Assembly (NCBI GenBank): GCA_008690995.1
Contig: VRMN01000002.1
Coordinates: 62,001-126,000 of the forward strand
Length of the DNA: 64,000 nucleotides
Origin: Porphyridium purpureum
Lineage: Eukaryota > Rhodophyta > Bangiophyceae > Porphyridiales > Porphyridiaceae
Direction of reading: 5' to 3'
How positions within the stretch are numbered: position 1 is the first letter of the stretch; the number at the start of each line of letters is the position of its first letter. Below, piece by piece: positions 52,101 through 60,983 of the stretch. The position numbers were made by a program, and so were the translations under genes. The notes below the pieces were generated by a model. The model saw nothing but the letters and a program-made list of their open reading frames with translations, searched no databases and had not been told where the DNA came from.

Positions 52101-52637
52101 AGCGGTTCCTGAGTACCCATCGCTCAGTGTAAACTTGACATTGGAAACTTCTCCGGCTGTCTCCAATACAGACCCGTCTGCCAGGGTCACATGATCTCTC
52201 TTCCACGACGCCTTCTGCTTCAGGCCGTCGGATTTCAGCACAAAGTCCACGCTCATAAAGTTGTCCGTCGCGCCACTGTCAATCAAAAACGTGGCCTCTC
52301 CATCGGACTTGTGCACTTTTCCGCGAACTCGAAGAAGCATGGCAGCTCCCATCCCTCCAAGTTCCTTGATCACGGGCTGATTTGCGCTCGAGTTTCGCCC
52401 ACAAGGTGTCGGACAGCCAGACCTTGGCTTACCAAGGCCACCACAGCGGTCTCCATTGCCGCCCCTAGAGGTCTCGTAACGTCTGCGAGCCTCCTTTCCC
52501 TCTGACTGTCCGAGGAACCTCTCTACTCGAGCTCCTCGTTTTTTGACTCCAGCGAGTCTCCCTCCAGCTGCTGGATAGTCTTCCTTGCCTCGGGACACTT
52601 CCTGGCGATGTGTCCCGGCCTTCCACAATTCCAGCAT
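49146..52637 (-). CDS. pol: gypsy pol polyprotein
   Basis: 1163 residues: aspartic protease (FLIDSGATDNFMS), reverse transcriptase (MRMCVDYRALNDATVKDRYP, FSKLDLASGYHQL, and the catalytic VIVYLDDILVFT), RNase H (FEVYTDRSEVAVGGWLAQEG), and an integrase with an HHCC zinc finger (HHDIPTAGHRGADT to CHACQ) and a catalytic core (SMDFVTELP, SIVSDRDPLFTS). It ends with a short C-terminal domain (HDVFPIQHLKPYYG). It overlaps gag by about 115 bp in another frame, the frameshift arrangement common in Ty3/gypsy elements. Replication and insertion of the element. Confidence 0.93.
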   Translation of the reverse strand: MLELWKAGTHRQEVSRGKEDYPAAGGRLAGVKKRGARVERFLGQSEGKEARRRYETSRGGNGDRCGGLGKPRSGCPTPCGRNSSANQPVIKELGGMGAAMLLRVRGKVHKSDGEATFLIDSGATDNFMSVDFVLKSDGLKQKASWKRDHVTLADGSVLETAGEVSNVKFTLSDGYSGTANFAICRIAGQDAILGMEWLKRENPVIDWQSGMLAYGEKRAWSMTQMLVPRKELRRLLKSQEVEECYLGVLKGREEPCSVERKEADSVKKMLNDFENLFEEPRGLPESRTVEHVIRLKDEKPVRVGRVYRLSPAELKVLRETLDDLLDKGFVQPSQSPFGAPVLFVKKKDGSMRMCVDYRALNDATVKDRYPLPNMDELLDRLGAAHCFSKLDLASGYHQLRVRREDVPKTAFQTRYGQFEFRVMPFGLCNAPATFQRAMNELFADLLDKTVIVYLDDILVFTKDRQSHGEVLKEVLSRLQKAGYRLKRKKCSFFVSEVEYLGNIVGNGCVKMDPRKVEALKDWPVPKTVTELRSFLGMTNWFRRFVKGYSTVVAPLTSLLQNAKSKKQLIELGDEGKNAFKKIVGMLTEAPVLALPDPEKPFEVYTDRSEVAVGGWLAQEGRPVAFTSRKLLDRETRYSSYEGELMAVIHCLREFRPYLYGAKFVLHTDHEALKHLMTQKELNGRQARWLDFLAEFDITIDYVKGKSNVVADALSRKPELHALEYQVRCDEFGMGFQAFVGSYSSDPDFGTLMGDLPTHQGFRTEAGLLYLRNRVCVPRKFRERVMQLHHDIPTAGHRGADTTYASLITRFYWPKMKRDVSRFVKTCHACQVTKSENRSFGKLKPLSIPEGPWVDISMDFVTELPRSEGSCDAIMTVVDRYSKMTLFIPTRKDLTAKRCADLFVKHVVSRFGYPKSIVSDRDPLFTSTFWQQLSKRVGMKLAMSTANHPQTDGQTERVNRVIREMLKLMATNSGWVRDLPLYEFAYNSAPSSATGFAPFKVVYGRDPWFPPSEGWTPARDGQTKDMAEHWFRLCKVHEEVRDNLIEAQGRMQKFFDRRKDAREFQVGDQVLVTAPQLRPNKSDLAAPKFLGPVPVIEKVSSHAYRVILPEGVACHDVFPIQHLKPYYGREDYMAGENDEEVPDDLPASDSEPDLLKIIEESDSE

Positions 52638-53329
52638 TTGAGCTCGGTACGAACACGCCTCTGACCCTGCACATGTCCCAGCTCCATCGGGACGGGTCCT
52701 TCCTGCGCTGCGCGACCGAAAAATGGCGTCCTCACACTTGAATCACGCACGCCGCGGGTCGCATGAATGGCGTCGTCCACGACCACCGCCACCTGCGCAG
52801 CCTCCGCAAACGTGCTCACTCCTCGCTTGTACACTTCCAAGCGGACCTCGGGCTTTAGACCCCTCACAAAGCGGTCCATCATTTCTGCGTCCGACAAGTC
52901 CGGAATCACAAGTGCCGCGTCCTGAAAAGCCGCCACATACGCATGGGCCGGGCCTTTCTGCGAAAGACGCGTCAACTTGTCCCTTGCACGCCTGATCGAA
53001 TCCTGCGGCGTGAACCGAGCACTCACGAGGGCAGCAAAATCATTCCACGTCCTGGGGATCTCCTGCGGGTAGAGCTCGCAGTTCAGAACCCACCAATGAA
53101 GCGCCTCTCCCTCGAAATAGTCTGATGCCAAGTCCACAGCACGCCTCTCCGCAAGCAGACGTTTCTCCAAATCGTCCGGGTGGATGCTCTCCAACAACCG
53201 GCCCAAGATCTTCTTTCTCGCCTGGAACAACCACGTCTTCACAACCAGAAGGTCACGCTTCCCGTCGAACCTCATCAGACGGGCCTCCTTCGGGCCACGT
53301 GGTCCCAGCGTCTCCGAATCAATCTCCAT
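52523..53329 (-). CDS. gag: gypsy gag protein
   Basis: 268 residues. The capsid-like retrotransposon-gag domain (WLFQARKKILGRLLESIHP, EGEALHWWVLNCELYPQEIP, ARDKLTRLSQKGPAHAYVAA) is followed by a CCHC zinc knuckle (CWNCGRPGHIARKCPEA, about residues 235-250). It is preceded by about 570 bp of untranslated leader inside the 5' LTR. Confidence 0.92.
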   Translation of the reverse strand: MEIDSETLGPRGPKEARLMRFDGKRDLLVVKTWLFQARKKILGRLLESIHPDDLEKRLLAERRAVDLASDYFEGEALHWWVLNCELYPQEIPRTWNDFAALVSARFTPQDSIRRARDKLTRLSQKGPAHAYVAAFQDAALVIPDLSDAEMMDRFVRGLKPEVRLEVYKRGVSTFAEAAQVAVVVDDAIHATRGVRDSSVRTPFFGRAAQEGPVPMELGHVQGQRRVRTELKCWNCGRPGHIARKCPEARKTIQQLEGDSLESKNEELE

Positions 53330-53896
53330 GCTTTCTGGACTAAAGCACGTTCAACGATCACGACAACACGAACAGCAAGCCTCCGATGCTCACTTTCTCC
53401 AACAGCTGCGCGAACCACAAACGGGCTCGGTCGCCCTCACGAACACAAACCGACACACGAAGCTGTCCTCTCACGCACACACACGCACAGCAATCTTCTC
53501 ACGTACACACGACAAAGCGCACAGCAATCCTCCTCTGTTGCGCTGGATGGGGAGCGGCCCGGGCCTTTGCACTGGGGCGGGGATTATAGATGCGATCTTG
53601 TATGGAGGTGTTCGGCGCCTACCTTCGCAAAGGTGGTCGTGCGACACTAGGATGAATCCTAGTGAAGGCTGACCGTTACGGCTCTTGCCTACTAATACGT
53701 GCTAAGGCAGAGAGCGAGTCCGCCGTCAAGGCCTAGGCCTATCGTACAGCCAAGACTGAGACCCGCTTCCACCCGTCGCACCCTCCGGATCGACTTACTC
53801 GAACCCCCTTACCCGCAGACTCTCCCACCCAGGCAACCCCGGAGAAGCTCTAAGAGAACCTTAGAGCAACCCCAGGTAACCAGCGATGATACCAAA
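53330..53896 (-). other. gypsy 5' leader with primer-binding site
   Basis: Non-coding leader between the 5' LTR and gag. The primer-binding site adjoins the LTR at about 53880-53894. Plus-strand open frames here are not genes. Confidence 0.7.
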
Positions 53897-54192
53897 TGTT
53901 ACCAATGCTGTGCCTTTTACTCTGCTTCTTCTTCTTACCTCCTCCGTCTCCGAGCAAGACCTGACCGGCTAGTCCGGGCAGGCGCGTCGCCTTTTTATAC
54001 CCTTACTTCCGCCAGGGACAGCAAGGCGCCAAGAGAAATGACAATGCAAATCATTGGCATTTCTGCGCGCGTCTAGAAGGTTCTGGAACCTCTAGAAGCT
54101 TCTAGAAACGGTTAAACGGTCTGCCGGTTTAACGGCTTACCGGTTTTGGATTAACCGAACCGTTCTAGGTGGCTGGGGTCGAACGGATAACA
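53897..54192 (-). repeat. 5' LTR of the gypsy element
   Basis: 296 bp, promoter side of the leftward element. The TATA box on the minus strand lies at about 53992-53999. Confidence 0.93.
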
Positions 54193-54395
54193 ATCATTGG
54201 TTCACGGTTTATGTTTGTCAAGTATAAGCGTACATACATGACTTCTGTATTTACATAAAGGGATATATATGCGTATGGTATATAGTACATGAAAACGTCT
54301 AGTATATTTATAGTATATTGATGAAATATATACGGACCAACACGGCTTTTAGTGGATTGCTATACTATGACGTATGCACAGAGACTGCAATCGTG

Positions 54396-54629
54396 CGACA
54401 AGCACCGAAGAAAACAGACAATACGCACGACAAACACAGCGAGCAATAACGCAGTCGTACAACAAGCACCGAAGAAAACAGACAGGAAGCAGGACAAACA
54501 CAGCGAGCAAGAACGCAGTCGTACAACAAGCACCGAAGAAAACAGACAATACGCACGACAAACACAGCGAGCGAGAACACAGGCATACGACAAGCACCGA
54601 AAGAAACAGACAAGAAGCACGACAAACAT
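54396..54629. repeat. 64-bp minisatellite, about 3.7 copies
   Basis: Units start at 54396, 54460, 54524 and 54588 (partial). Each unit contains two related halves, ACAAGCACCGAAGAAAACAG and GACAAACACAGCGAGC. The unit length is not a multiple of three, so the open frame across it is incidental. The position, at the edge of the gene block and on purine-rich sequence, fits subterminal transposon repeats. Confidence 0.9.
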
Positions 54630-54781
54630 GGTACGTGAATAAAAAAATCAAAAGTCAGAGGGTTGTCCGTACGGAAATGCTCGAGCCAAGAGGACTGGTA
54701 TGGCGTTCCGAAACTGATGTGTACCAACGTACCAAACGCGTGACATGCACATTCAGAGATACTTCGAGGTACCTCTGTTCA

Positions 54782-56659
54782 TCAGTCGTCCAAAAGCCGC
54801 GCGTCGACAACAGTCGCAAGACCACTCTTGATGGTGGTTTCATTGTCGGGATCGAGCGAAAGTCGCGTACGCGAAGATAGGGATGAGTCGCTCATTTGTC
54901 CGTTCATCTCCTCCAGCGTTTTCATCAGGTCCATGTTCTTCTGTGCGGTACCGCGATCAAGCACCTGCAGCTTCATGCGAATTTGTTCAAGCTGCATGAC
55001 GACTTTCTCGTGCCCGATCGGGATTTCGCACGTCGTATTTGCGAACGCAGACCATTCAATTGGGGTATCCCAAGGCCATTCAATGGTTCTCTGTGCGGGC
55101 ATCGGTGTATCGTGTACACGAATGTATTCCTCTCCGTCGCATTCTACCTCTGCGCTTCGAGACCCGGTATCGGACTGCAACGCGCACGCTACAGTTCTTA
55201 GGATCTCCATGCAGATGATCTCGTAGCGCATCAAGCAACGGATTGCCTCACGTGACAAGCCGTACGGTGATGCCTCAGTGGCTGTGGTCGCGGCATATGC
55301 CTGCAATGGCGTTGGCGCGTGCGCTTGCAATCGTCCGTGGGTCGTACGGCTACGAGGCCAAAAAGGATTGCTTGGTTTCGAAACGCACAAAGCAAGAATT
55401 CCGTGTACAATGACTTTTACAAGCTTCTTCCTCCACTTCATCACAATTTGGTCGTGTGACGAGAACAGGCTTCGCACCTTGTGGAGTTCGAATGCCTTCG
55501 CGATTGCCGGGTACCCGAACACCTGCTTCACCATGTCCACGGCTCCACTCGTTCCGGTACCGGGATCAATCTGAAATGTGTGATGAAACATTTCATGCAT
55601 TGCGCTCCTTGCGCGGCGTACCATGATCTGCAGAACAGCGCGCAAGGTGAACCGCAATTCCCGGAGTACTCCTTTCGCCTTGTCCAAATCGCTGTGCATG
55701 TCCATGAAGTTCTCTGAACTTGAGCACAACGAGGTACCTCCAGCTTTGAGCGCACACAGCAACTCGAACGTTTCGAGCGGAGGGACCACAGAGCTGCCGC
55801 TCTCGGAACCCGCGTCCCAAGTCTTGCGTGCATTCTCGAAGTAGTATGGACTGGTACCAGAGCAGAGGGGCAAGAGTCCGGTACGGAACAAATTGCGCGT
55901 TGACATGTCGCACACCGAACCACGTGACCGACGCAGTTGGCTCGGCCTTGGTTCCATCGCATCAACATTGCCGTGCGGCTCTGTTTCTGTTCGTGTGATA
56001 TCCGCGTGTGCGCCCGATGTGTCGTGCGACGAGCCATCTTGCACATTCCTTGCACCACTCACAGCACTACGCCCAGCATTCGACAGCTCACCGTCAATAT
56101 GCGGGGTACCCCTCTGCATTAGAGCGGATTGTAAGGTCTCCGACGCAAGCGGATCGCCCGGTGCGTTACGAGCGCTTTGTGGTTCCTCTGTTGCGCGTGC
56201 GCGTTCATCCTGCGCTGCTGTATTTGTCCTCGCTGCGGTGTCCGCACTCTCGCAGCTGTCCAGCCTTGATACCAAACCCGTATTACTTTGCGGTACTGCT
56301 ACTACGTCAACTGTCTGTCGACCACCCGCAAGTCGGTTTGATCGCGACGAGCTACTTGTATTCGAGTGCGCATCATCCACCTGTGCAAGTCCGGTACCAG
56401 GATGATCTTTCGCAGTCTGTGATCCCGTTCGCTGGGCAGTACTGCATGCCAGGGCAAGCATACGCTGCCGCGTGGCCTCATACGGCTCGCTCCTCTTCTC
56501 GATCGAGACAGAGGTACTCAAAGACCCGCCGACCTCGCCTCCGGACGTGCGTGCCCTTTTTTTCCGGCCCACCGTACCCGCATCAGCCTCCGCTGCCTTC
56601 GTGGAAGGTTTGCGCGTACGCGTTTTGGAGCCGGGCGTACCCGCGTGTTCCTGTTCCAT
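54782..56659 (-). CDS. element-borne protein of unknown function, coiled-coil C-terminus
   Basis: 625 residues from ATG 56659; the frame stays open further but the upstream part looks non-coding. The N-terminal 290 residues are low-complexity (Ser, Thr, Arg, Glu, Ala) with basic clusters (GRKKRARTSGG) suitable for nuclear import. The C-terminal half is predicted helical and conserved-looking: ETFELLCALKAGGTSLCS, LRELRFTLRAVLQIMVRRAR, SHDQIVMKWRKKLVKVIVHG, then EKVVMQLEQIRMKLQVLDRG as a coiled coil. I do not recognise the family. It is divergent from the PWWP-like gene, sharing about 470 bp of promoter. It could be an accessory transposition protein. Confidence 0.6.
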   Translation of the reverse strand: MEQEHAGTPGSKTRTRKPSTKAAEADAGTVGRKKRARTSGGEVGGSLSTSVSIEKRSEPYEATRQRMLALACSTAQRTGSQTAKDHPGTGLAQVDDAHSNTSSSSRSNRLAGGRQTVDVVAVPQSNTGLVSRLDSCESADTAARTNTAAQDERARATEEPQSARNAPGDPLASETLQSALMQRGTPHIDGELSNAGRSAVSGARNVQDGSSHDTSGAHADITRTETEPHGNVDAMEPRPSQLRRSRGSVCDMSTRNLFRTGLLPLCSGTSPYYFENARKTWDAGSESGSSVVPPLETFELLCALKAGGTSLCSSSENFMDMHSDLDKAKGVLRELRFTLRAVLQIMVRRARSAMHEMFHHTFQIDPGTGTSGAVDMVKQVFGYPAIAKAFELHKVRSLFSSHDQIVMKWRKKLVKVIVHGILALCVSKPSNPFWPRSRTTHGRLQAHAPTPLQAYAATTATEASPYGLSREAIRCLMRYEIICMEILRTVACALQSDTGSRSAEVECDGEEYIRVHDTPMPAQRTIEWPWDTPIEWSAFANTTCEIPIGHEKVVMQLEQIRMKLQVLDRGTAQKNMDLMKTLEEMNGQMSDSSLSSRTRLSLDPDNETTIKSGLATVVDARLLDD

Positions 56660-57130
56660 CTGCCCGGACACCGACGCCTGCCTCCTACACCGCCCCTTTC
56701 GTCGACCAACGCGCAACACTTGTCGCTCGACTCTGCGTCGATCCTGGCCTTCGAGCCATGCGCGGCAGAGGCGTATGCCCGTCCAGGTCCCTAGATATGT
56801 AGGAAAACATTCCCTTTTGATACGAAAACATATACAATACACTCGGTTTCTTCTGTACAGCATGTATCAAAACGCACTATGTTTCATATAAAGTACGCAC
56901 GAAACCACACGTGAAACCGAAAAAGAGCCTATGTTCCTGGGAAAAAAAGGCGCGCTCAAAGCAGAAACAGGGGTGTACCCTAGGGCCCCGGTGCCCAGTG
57001 CTTCAAAATATGTAAGCTTTACGCGCACAACTTCGCGTGCGCGCGCGGAGTTGCCTGACTTTGTGTGTGCGCAGAGGTGACAGAGCTCTCGTGCGAGTCG
57101 ATTGGGGAGCTGGAGTAGTTGGGTGCAAGA
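56660..57130. other. divergent promoter region inside the element
   Basis: About 470 bp between two divergent genes, with AT-rich patches (about 56810-56890). No gene. GTAC palindromes are sparse here compared with the adjoining coding sequence (CTGTACAG at 56856 is one). Confidence 0.4.
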
Positions 57131-58174
57131 ATGGGCAGCGTTCAAGGAGCGAGAGGCGTGATCCATTCATTGCTGTACAGCGTCGTAGAGCGTCTGGATG
57201 ACTGTGCCGCACGGCTCGACAGGATGCGTGCTACGGTTGGCCGGCATTTAGAGATGCTGGGCGACTCGGACGAGACAGATCACGTACGTGCAGATGAGGA
57301 AGCACTCGCTCAACGTGAAGCACACTCACAGGTACCTGCAGAAGAAGAGTCTGAGAGAACGAGGAGCAACAGCCCTATGCGCAGGCGCAAGTTGCGAAAG
57401 GTCGGGGAAGCAGGTCGCGTACGTGTCGATGGCGGCGAGCGCATGAATCGCGTACGCGTTGAAGAAAGCGAACGTGCGAAGCGTGCAGAAAAGCGCACAC
57501 GCGTCAAAGATGGAAACAGTACGAAGCGCGTACGCGATGATGGCAAAGACCAGTCTGTGAGGCGCGCACGCGATGAAGGAGATGCCCGTCGGCTCGATGC
57601 GCTTAGGAGTGCAATCGAGGCTATAACCAGCGGTGACGCGAAGCACCTAAAAATGTACATCCCTTGCAGGACTCTGGACGTCGTGTGCAAAGCTGAACAG
57701 CAGATTTGGTGGCCTGCAAATGTGGTCGTGGACGAGCGTCAGATTCCTGCGTCTGTTAAACGATTGCGAGAGCAAATTCGCGCACGCGTAGGTGAAGAGG
57801 TTGCATTGGCTGCCGTACGGTACTATCCTGTCACCCGCAGAGAATGGGGCATTGTACGCGTCGTCCCGGAGAAGTTCATTCCTATTGAAGTTTTTAAGCA
57901 GAATGCCTTTGCTGTACAGCGATACCACATTTGGGACAGTATTCCTGCTGCGATGAGCGAAGCCTTCAGTGAAGCATTCCTGAGCACGTGCGAGGAAAGG
58001 GACGATGGATATGCTCTCGCACGAGACGTCATAAGCAGTGCGCGACTACCAGGGGCGTCTGAGGTGCGCCGCAACATTTCTGACCATGCGCATAGCCACG
58101 TGGATTTGGAACATCGTGTACACGATCTTAATACATATCATAGCCAGTTTTCTTCATCATCAAGTGAGCATTAA
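57131..58174 (+). CDS. PWWP/Tudor-like chromatin-reader candidate, element-borne
   Basis: 347 residues from ATG 57131. An N-terminal helical segment (LLYSVVERLDDCAARLDRMR) is followed by about 110 highly charged residues in an irregular repeat of Arg-Val/Asp-Glu units (RVRVEESERAKRAEKRTRVK), with nuclear-signal-like clusters. A compact domain follows (about 170-265): MYIPCRTLDVVCKAE, IWWPANVVVDERQIP, then VALAAVRYYPVTRREWGIV and PEKFIPI. An aromatic WWPA.V core after a short beta-strand is the PWWP signature; PWWP domains read methylated histone tails and bind DNA. The assignment is by motif only. The tail is Ser-rich. Confidence 0.55.
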   Translation: MGSVQGARGVIHSLLYSVVERLDDCAARLDRMRATVGRHLEMLGDSDETDHVRADEEALAQREAHSQVPAEEESERTRSNSPMRRRKLRKVGEAGRVRVDGGERMNRVRVEESERAKRAEKRTRVKDGNSTKRVRDDGKDQSVRRARDEGDARRLDALRSAIEAITSGDAKHLKMYIPCRTLDVVCKAEQQIWWPANVVVDERQIPASVKRLREQIRARVGEEVALAAVRYYPVTRREWGIVRVVPEKFIPIEVFKQNAFAVQRYHIWDSIPAAMSEAFSEAFLSTCEERDDGYALARDVISSARLPGASEVRRNISDHAHSHVDLEHRVHDLNTYHSQFSSSSSEH

Positions 58175-58278
58175 ACGGGTACCCGCGTGGGCACGTTATT
58201 GAGCCGAACATTTCATATCGCTCGGAAGTTTCAGTCATGCGCGTCGGATCTGTGGCGTCTGTGATCAGCGCGTGCGCG

Positions 58279-59175
58279 TCATTCGTCGTCTGCTGTGGAA
58301 GAGATGACAGCTTGTATAAGATCTTCTGGTTCCGAGAGAATACTTGCACTTGCTTGCGTACGCAGAGATGCTCGCAGATGTCGATGCTCAGGTGTCTGTG
58401 GGCTTGACTGTGGCGGTGTCGCAACGAAAATGGTGGGCCCTCTGTCACGGCTATCTCCACCCGGCAACCGGTCAGCTGGTACCAGACGTTGTTGGACAAC
58501 TTCGGATTGAACCAGGTGGTCAACACCGCCGTACTCTTGTAGGCATGTGTGAACAGCATACGCGTCCAACGCGAACACCGGCGGTTCTGCCCAGCGATAC
58601 TTTCTGCGGCCGTACGGCAAGGCTTGTCCACCAGTATCTTTCTCGAACAGCTTGCTGGCCGTCCACTGATGTTGAAGCTGACACCACGCCAGCCACATGC
58701 GCTCGTCCAATTCGGGTACCCGCAACGGTCCATCCTCAGGGTACAACGCGGTCTCGAAGACTGTCACCGAAAGCGCGGCACATTCTAGTGCGAGTTCCCA
58801 GAATTCAAACGCGTATACCAAACGCCTGTACTTAATGTCATCTACCGACGCGATGCTGCCTTCCCCGAATGGCTTATCATTGAGGATTCTTCCATGATAC
58901 TGGGGGTACCCCTGGTAACTGCGATTCGGAGCCTGCAAGCGCGCAATGTCGTACCCTGGTACTTTGTCCAGGATATCCTTGGAGCGCATACGCCACATCT
59001 GTCGCGCGACCGCTCTTGTACAGTCCGAGAATATCGTCCAGTCTCTCTCCGTTAAGCGAAAGAAGTCACGCACCGCTGGTATGGAATAAGCGCGTACGCG
59101 AGGCAGAAACGACCCGACCAAGCCGCGGTCCCATGCCCAATAGTGCGTGGACAACAGAGCCGGATCAACATCCAT
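58279..59175 (-). CDS. element-borne protein, paralogue of the product at 59516-60388
   Basis: 298 residues from ATG 59175 (MDVDPALLSTHYWAWDRGL). Rich in Trp, Tyr and Arg. The block ELDERMWLAWCQLQHQWT, ASKLFEKDTGGQALP and CLQEYGGVDHL...VVQQRLV aligns with KENILWYAWCMFNHAYAS, SHAFEKVDPGTREQP and FVAQADIT of the convergent-side neighbour on the plus strand, so the two are diverged copies in opposite orientation. No known domain. The C-terminus (EPEDLIQAVISSTADDE) is acidic. It is tightly convergent with the PWWP-like gene (about 100 bp apart). Confidence 0.55.
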   Translation of the reverse strand: MDVDPALLSTHYWAWDRGLVGSFLPRVRAYSIPAVRDFFRLTERDWTIFSDCTRAVARQMWRMRSKDILDKVPGYDIARLQAPNRSYQGYPQYHGRILNDKPFGEGSIASVDDIKYRRLVYAFEFWELALECAALSVTVFETALYPEDGPLRVPELDERMWLAWCQLQHQWTASKLFEKDTGGQALPYGRRKYRWAEPPVFALDAYAVHTCLQEYGGVDHLVQSEVVQQRLVPADRLPGGDSRDRGPTIFVATPPQSSPQTPEHRHLRASLRTQASASILSEPEDLIQAVISSTADDE

Positions 59176-59201
59176 TTCGTGCTCCGTCCAATTGGCGTGC
59201 G

Positions 59202-59271
59202 CCCTTTTCCCCGAAACCCCAATATCCTGCTTCCTGCCCTCTTCCCCGAAACTCCAACAACATGCTTCCAA
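59202..59271. repeat. 35-bp imperfect tandem duplication
   Basis: Two units beginning CCCTTTTCCCCGAAACCCC (59202) and CCCTCTTCCCCGAAACTCC (59237), with a fainter third start near 59271. It lies just upstream of the preceding minus-strand gene. Confidence 0.75.
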
Positions 59272-59515
59272 CCCTCCCGTTTCCAAAGCCTCGTCACATG
59301 CGCACGTACGTGTCTGCGCTTTCTGTCACACCCTCGACGGCCGCACCGATTGCTCGCAAGCATTTGAACATCGGCGACACAGACATTGGAGTTCATGCGC
59401 AGAGTATTTACATGTTCAAGCAGAGGCGAGTGCGTGAGTGAAGCATTTCGTGTACGCGAAAGGAATTGCGGTGCACAGGCTGGTACGCGTACGCGACACT
59501 TGACAATCTGACAGG

Positions 59516-60388
59516 ATGGCAGAGCGTGCGCTGGACAGCCCTAGGCGGCGGGATGTATCGGTTGGAGTCGCGCGCCGAGAGCTCATCGACCTGCTGAGCA
59601 AGCAGCGCGGTGTCGGATACGACCGGGAGCTCCAGCGGCTCGCAATGGGTGAGCCGCTCTCGTACGAGGAATAGACCGTTTTGCACCGGGTAACAGCCAT
59701 GCACTTCATCTTCAGTAGGTACAACACGATGCATGGCTCGGATCTTGCATACGCCCAAAAGCTGCAAGTTCAGTACGCTGGTTCCGGGCACCTGCGTACT
59801 CCTGAATTGGGCTGCGGCTGGCCGCACGGCAGACGAGCACGAGGCGCAGTACGCCATTATCCCGAGAAGACCTCGGCGTACTGGATTTGGTCGCTCGCAC
59901 GAGTCTGTGCACGGCGTGCCGTACGGCGAGATTTGCGTTTCCGTGGCGTCGACGTCGACGACGCAGATGCTGCGTCGAATTTCTCGAACGAGTACGACCT
60001 GGAACCAGTCGAAAAGGAGAATATCCTTTGGTACGCGTGGTGCATGTTCAATCACGCGTACGCGTCAAGTCACGCCTTTGAGAAGGTCGATCCAGGTACC
60101 AGGGAGCAGCCATTCTGTGACACACCGTTAGGCTCTCCGTTGCAATTGAGTGCGGTACCGCTTTCGTATTCAACTATGTGGATGCCGCGACTTATTGCAG
60201 ACTATGCCGTACGGCCCACAGATCCCGAATGGATTGTGCTGGTCCTCAACCGGTTCGTCGCACAGGCCGACATCACGAACGTGGTCGAGCCGCAATTGGG
60301 CGACCTGGCCAACCCAACGTACGTCCGTGAACTCCAGAAACAGCCTCTGGACCCAGGCGAAGGATCGTTGAGGCTCGTACGTGCATAG
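59516..60388 (+). pseudogene. element-borne paralogue, interrupted
   Basis: The plus-strand copy of the family at 58279-59175. One frame opens at ATG 59516 (MAERALDSPRRRDVSVGV) and, with an interruption, continues to 60388. Conserved blocks are RRELIDLLSKQRGVGYDREL (aligning with RSKDILDKVPGYDIARLQ of the paralogue), SAYWIWSLARVCARRAVRR, and ENILWYAWCMFNHAYASSHA. The uninterrupted part is 59681-60388 (235 codons). The downstream frames to 61694 may be the broken remainder of the same long gene, with about four breaks over the whole stretch. Function unknown. Confidence 0.5.
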
Positions 60389-60394
60389 CTGCGC

Positions 60395-60824
60395 ATGGAG
60401 CGTAGCCTGCAGGCGTTTCAAACGCGGGAGGCTGAGGTACCTCTGCATGGGAGCACACACGTGGTGGATCTCTTCGAGCCTCAGGGCCATGAGACGGCGA
60501 TCGGCGAGCAACAGCCAACGGAAGGATGGCCGTCTTTTCAGACGTTCCTGCCGCACGGCTACTTTGATGCTCTGGGCTTGTACAAGGGACCAGAAGACAT
60601 GCGCAACGTGCGCGGCTTCAGCGATACCGCTAATCATCCAAGTGCTCTCTTTCGGACGCGCGACAGATTCGGAGAAGAAGGCAGGATGGCGGCGACAGGT
60701 GCGTATCAGCCGAGCCTCCGCCTCGCGCACGCGCTTTCAGTCAGGAGCACAGGAACGCGTACGCGACAATACACAAGATGTCCCAGACATCGATTACGGG
60801 ACTGAGTGGGGCGAGATCCCTTGA
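60395..60824 (+). CDS. element-borne open frame, possibly part of the broken gene upstream
   Basis: Starts MERSLQAFQTREAEVPLHGS, seven bases after the preceding stop and in the same frame. It contains GWPSFQTFLPHGYFDALGLY and FGEEGRMAATGAYQPSLRL. Near 60740 the better protein-like sequence passes to another frame (RDNTQDVPDIDYGTEWGEI, ending 60824). I take it as one decayed coding segment. No domain is recognised. Confidence 0.35.
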
Positions 60825-60983
60825 AAGCGAGCCGCGGCGACTGCGGGGCCTGTCGATGCAGCACGTCGTACGACAGATGGCGAAGGGAGTCCACGCATTC
60901 CACGATTCCGAAGAGCTTCTGAGTTTGGTCATGATGACCAACGGGACCCGAAGATTCGCCGTACGGTAACTACGGGAGTTCCT

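Larger units (their letters stand above)
48737..54192 (-). mobile_element. Ty3/gypsy LTR retrotransposon, looks whole
   Basis: LTRs of 290 and 296 bp starting TGTTACCAATG and ending GGATAACA, flanked by the 5-bp duplication ATCAT (48732-48736 and 54193-54197). It is transcribed leftward. Just inside the right (5') LTR a primer-binding site reads TGGTATCATCGCTGG on the minus strand, in the style of an initiator-Met tRNA primer. A polypurine tract AAGAGGGGGGGAGA adjoins the left (3') LTR. The domain order protease, RT, RNase H, integrase is Ty3/gypsy. The LTRs are roughly 96-97% identical, so it is somewhat older than the copia copy. Confidence 0.95.

Noticed and set aside
54396-54629. CRISPR-like array
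   Set aside because: The 64-bp units abut without spacers and vary internally; it is a minisatellite in a eukaryotic genome.
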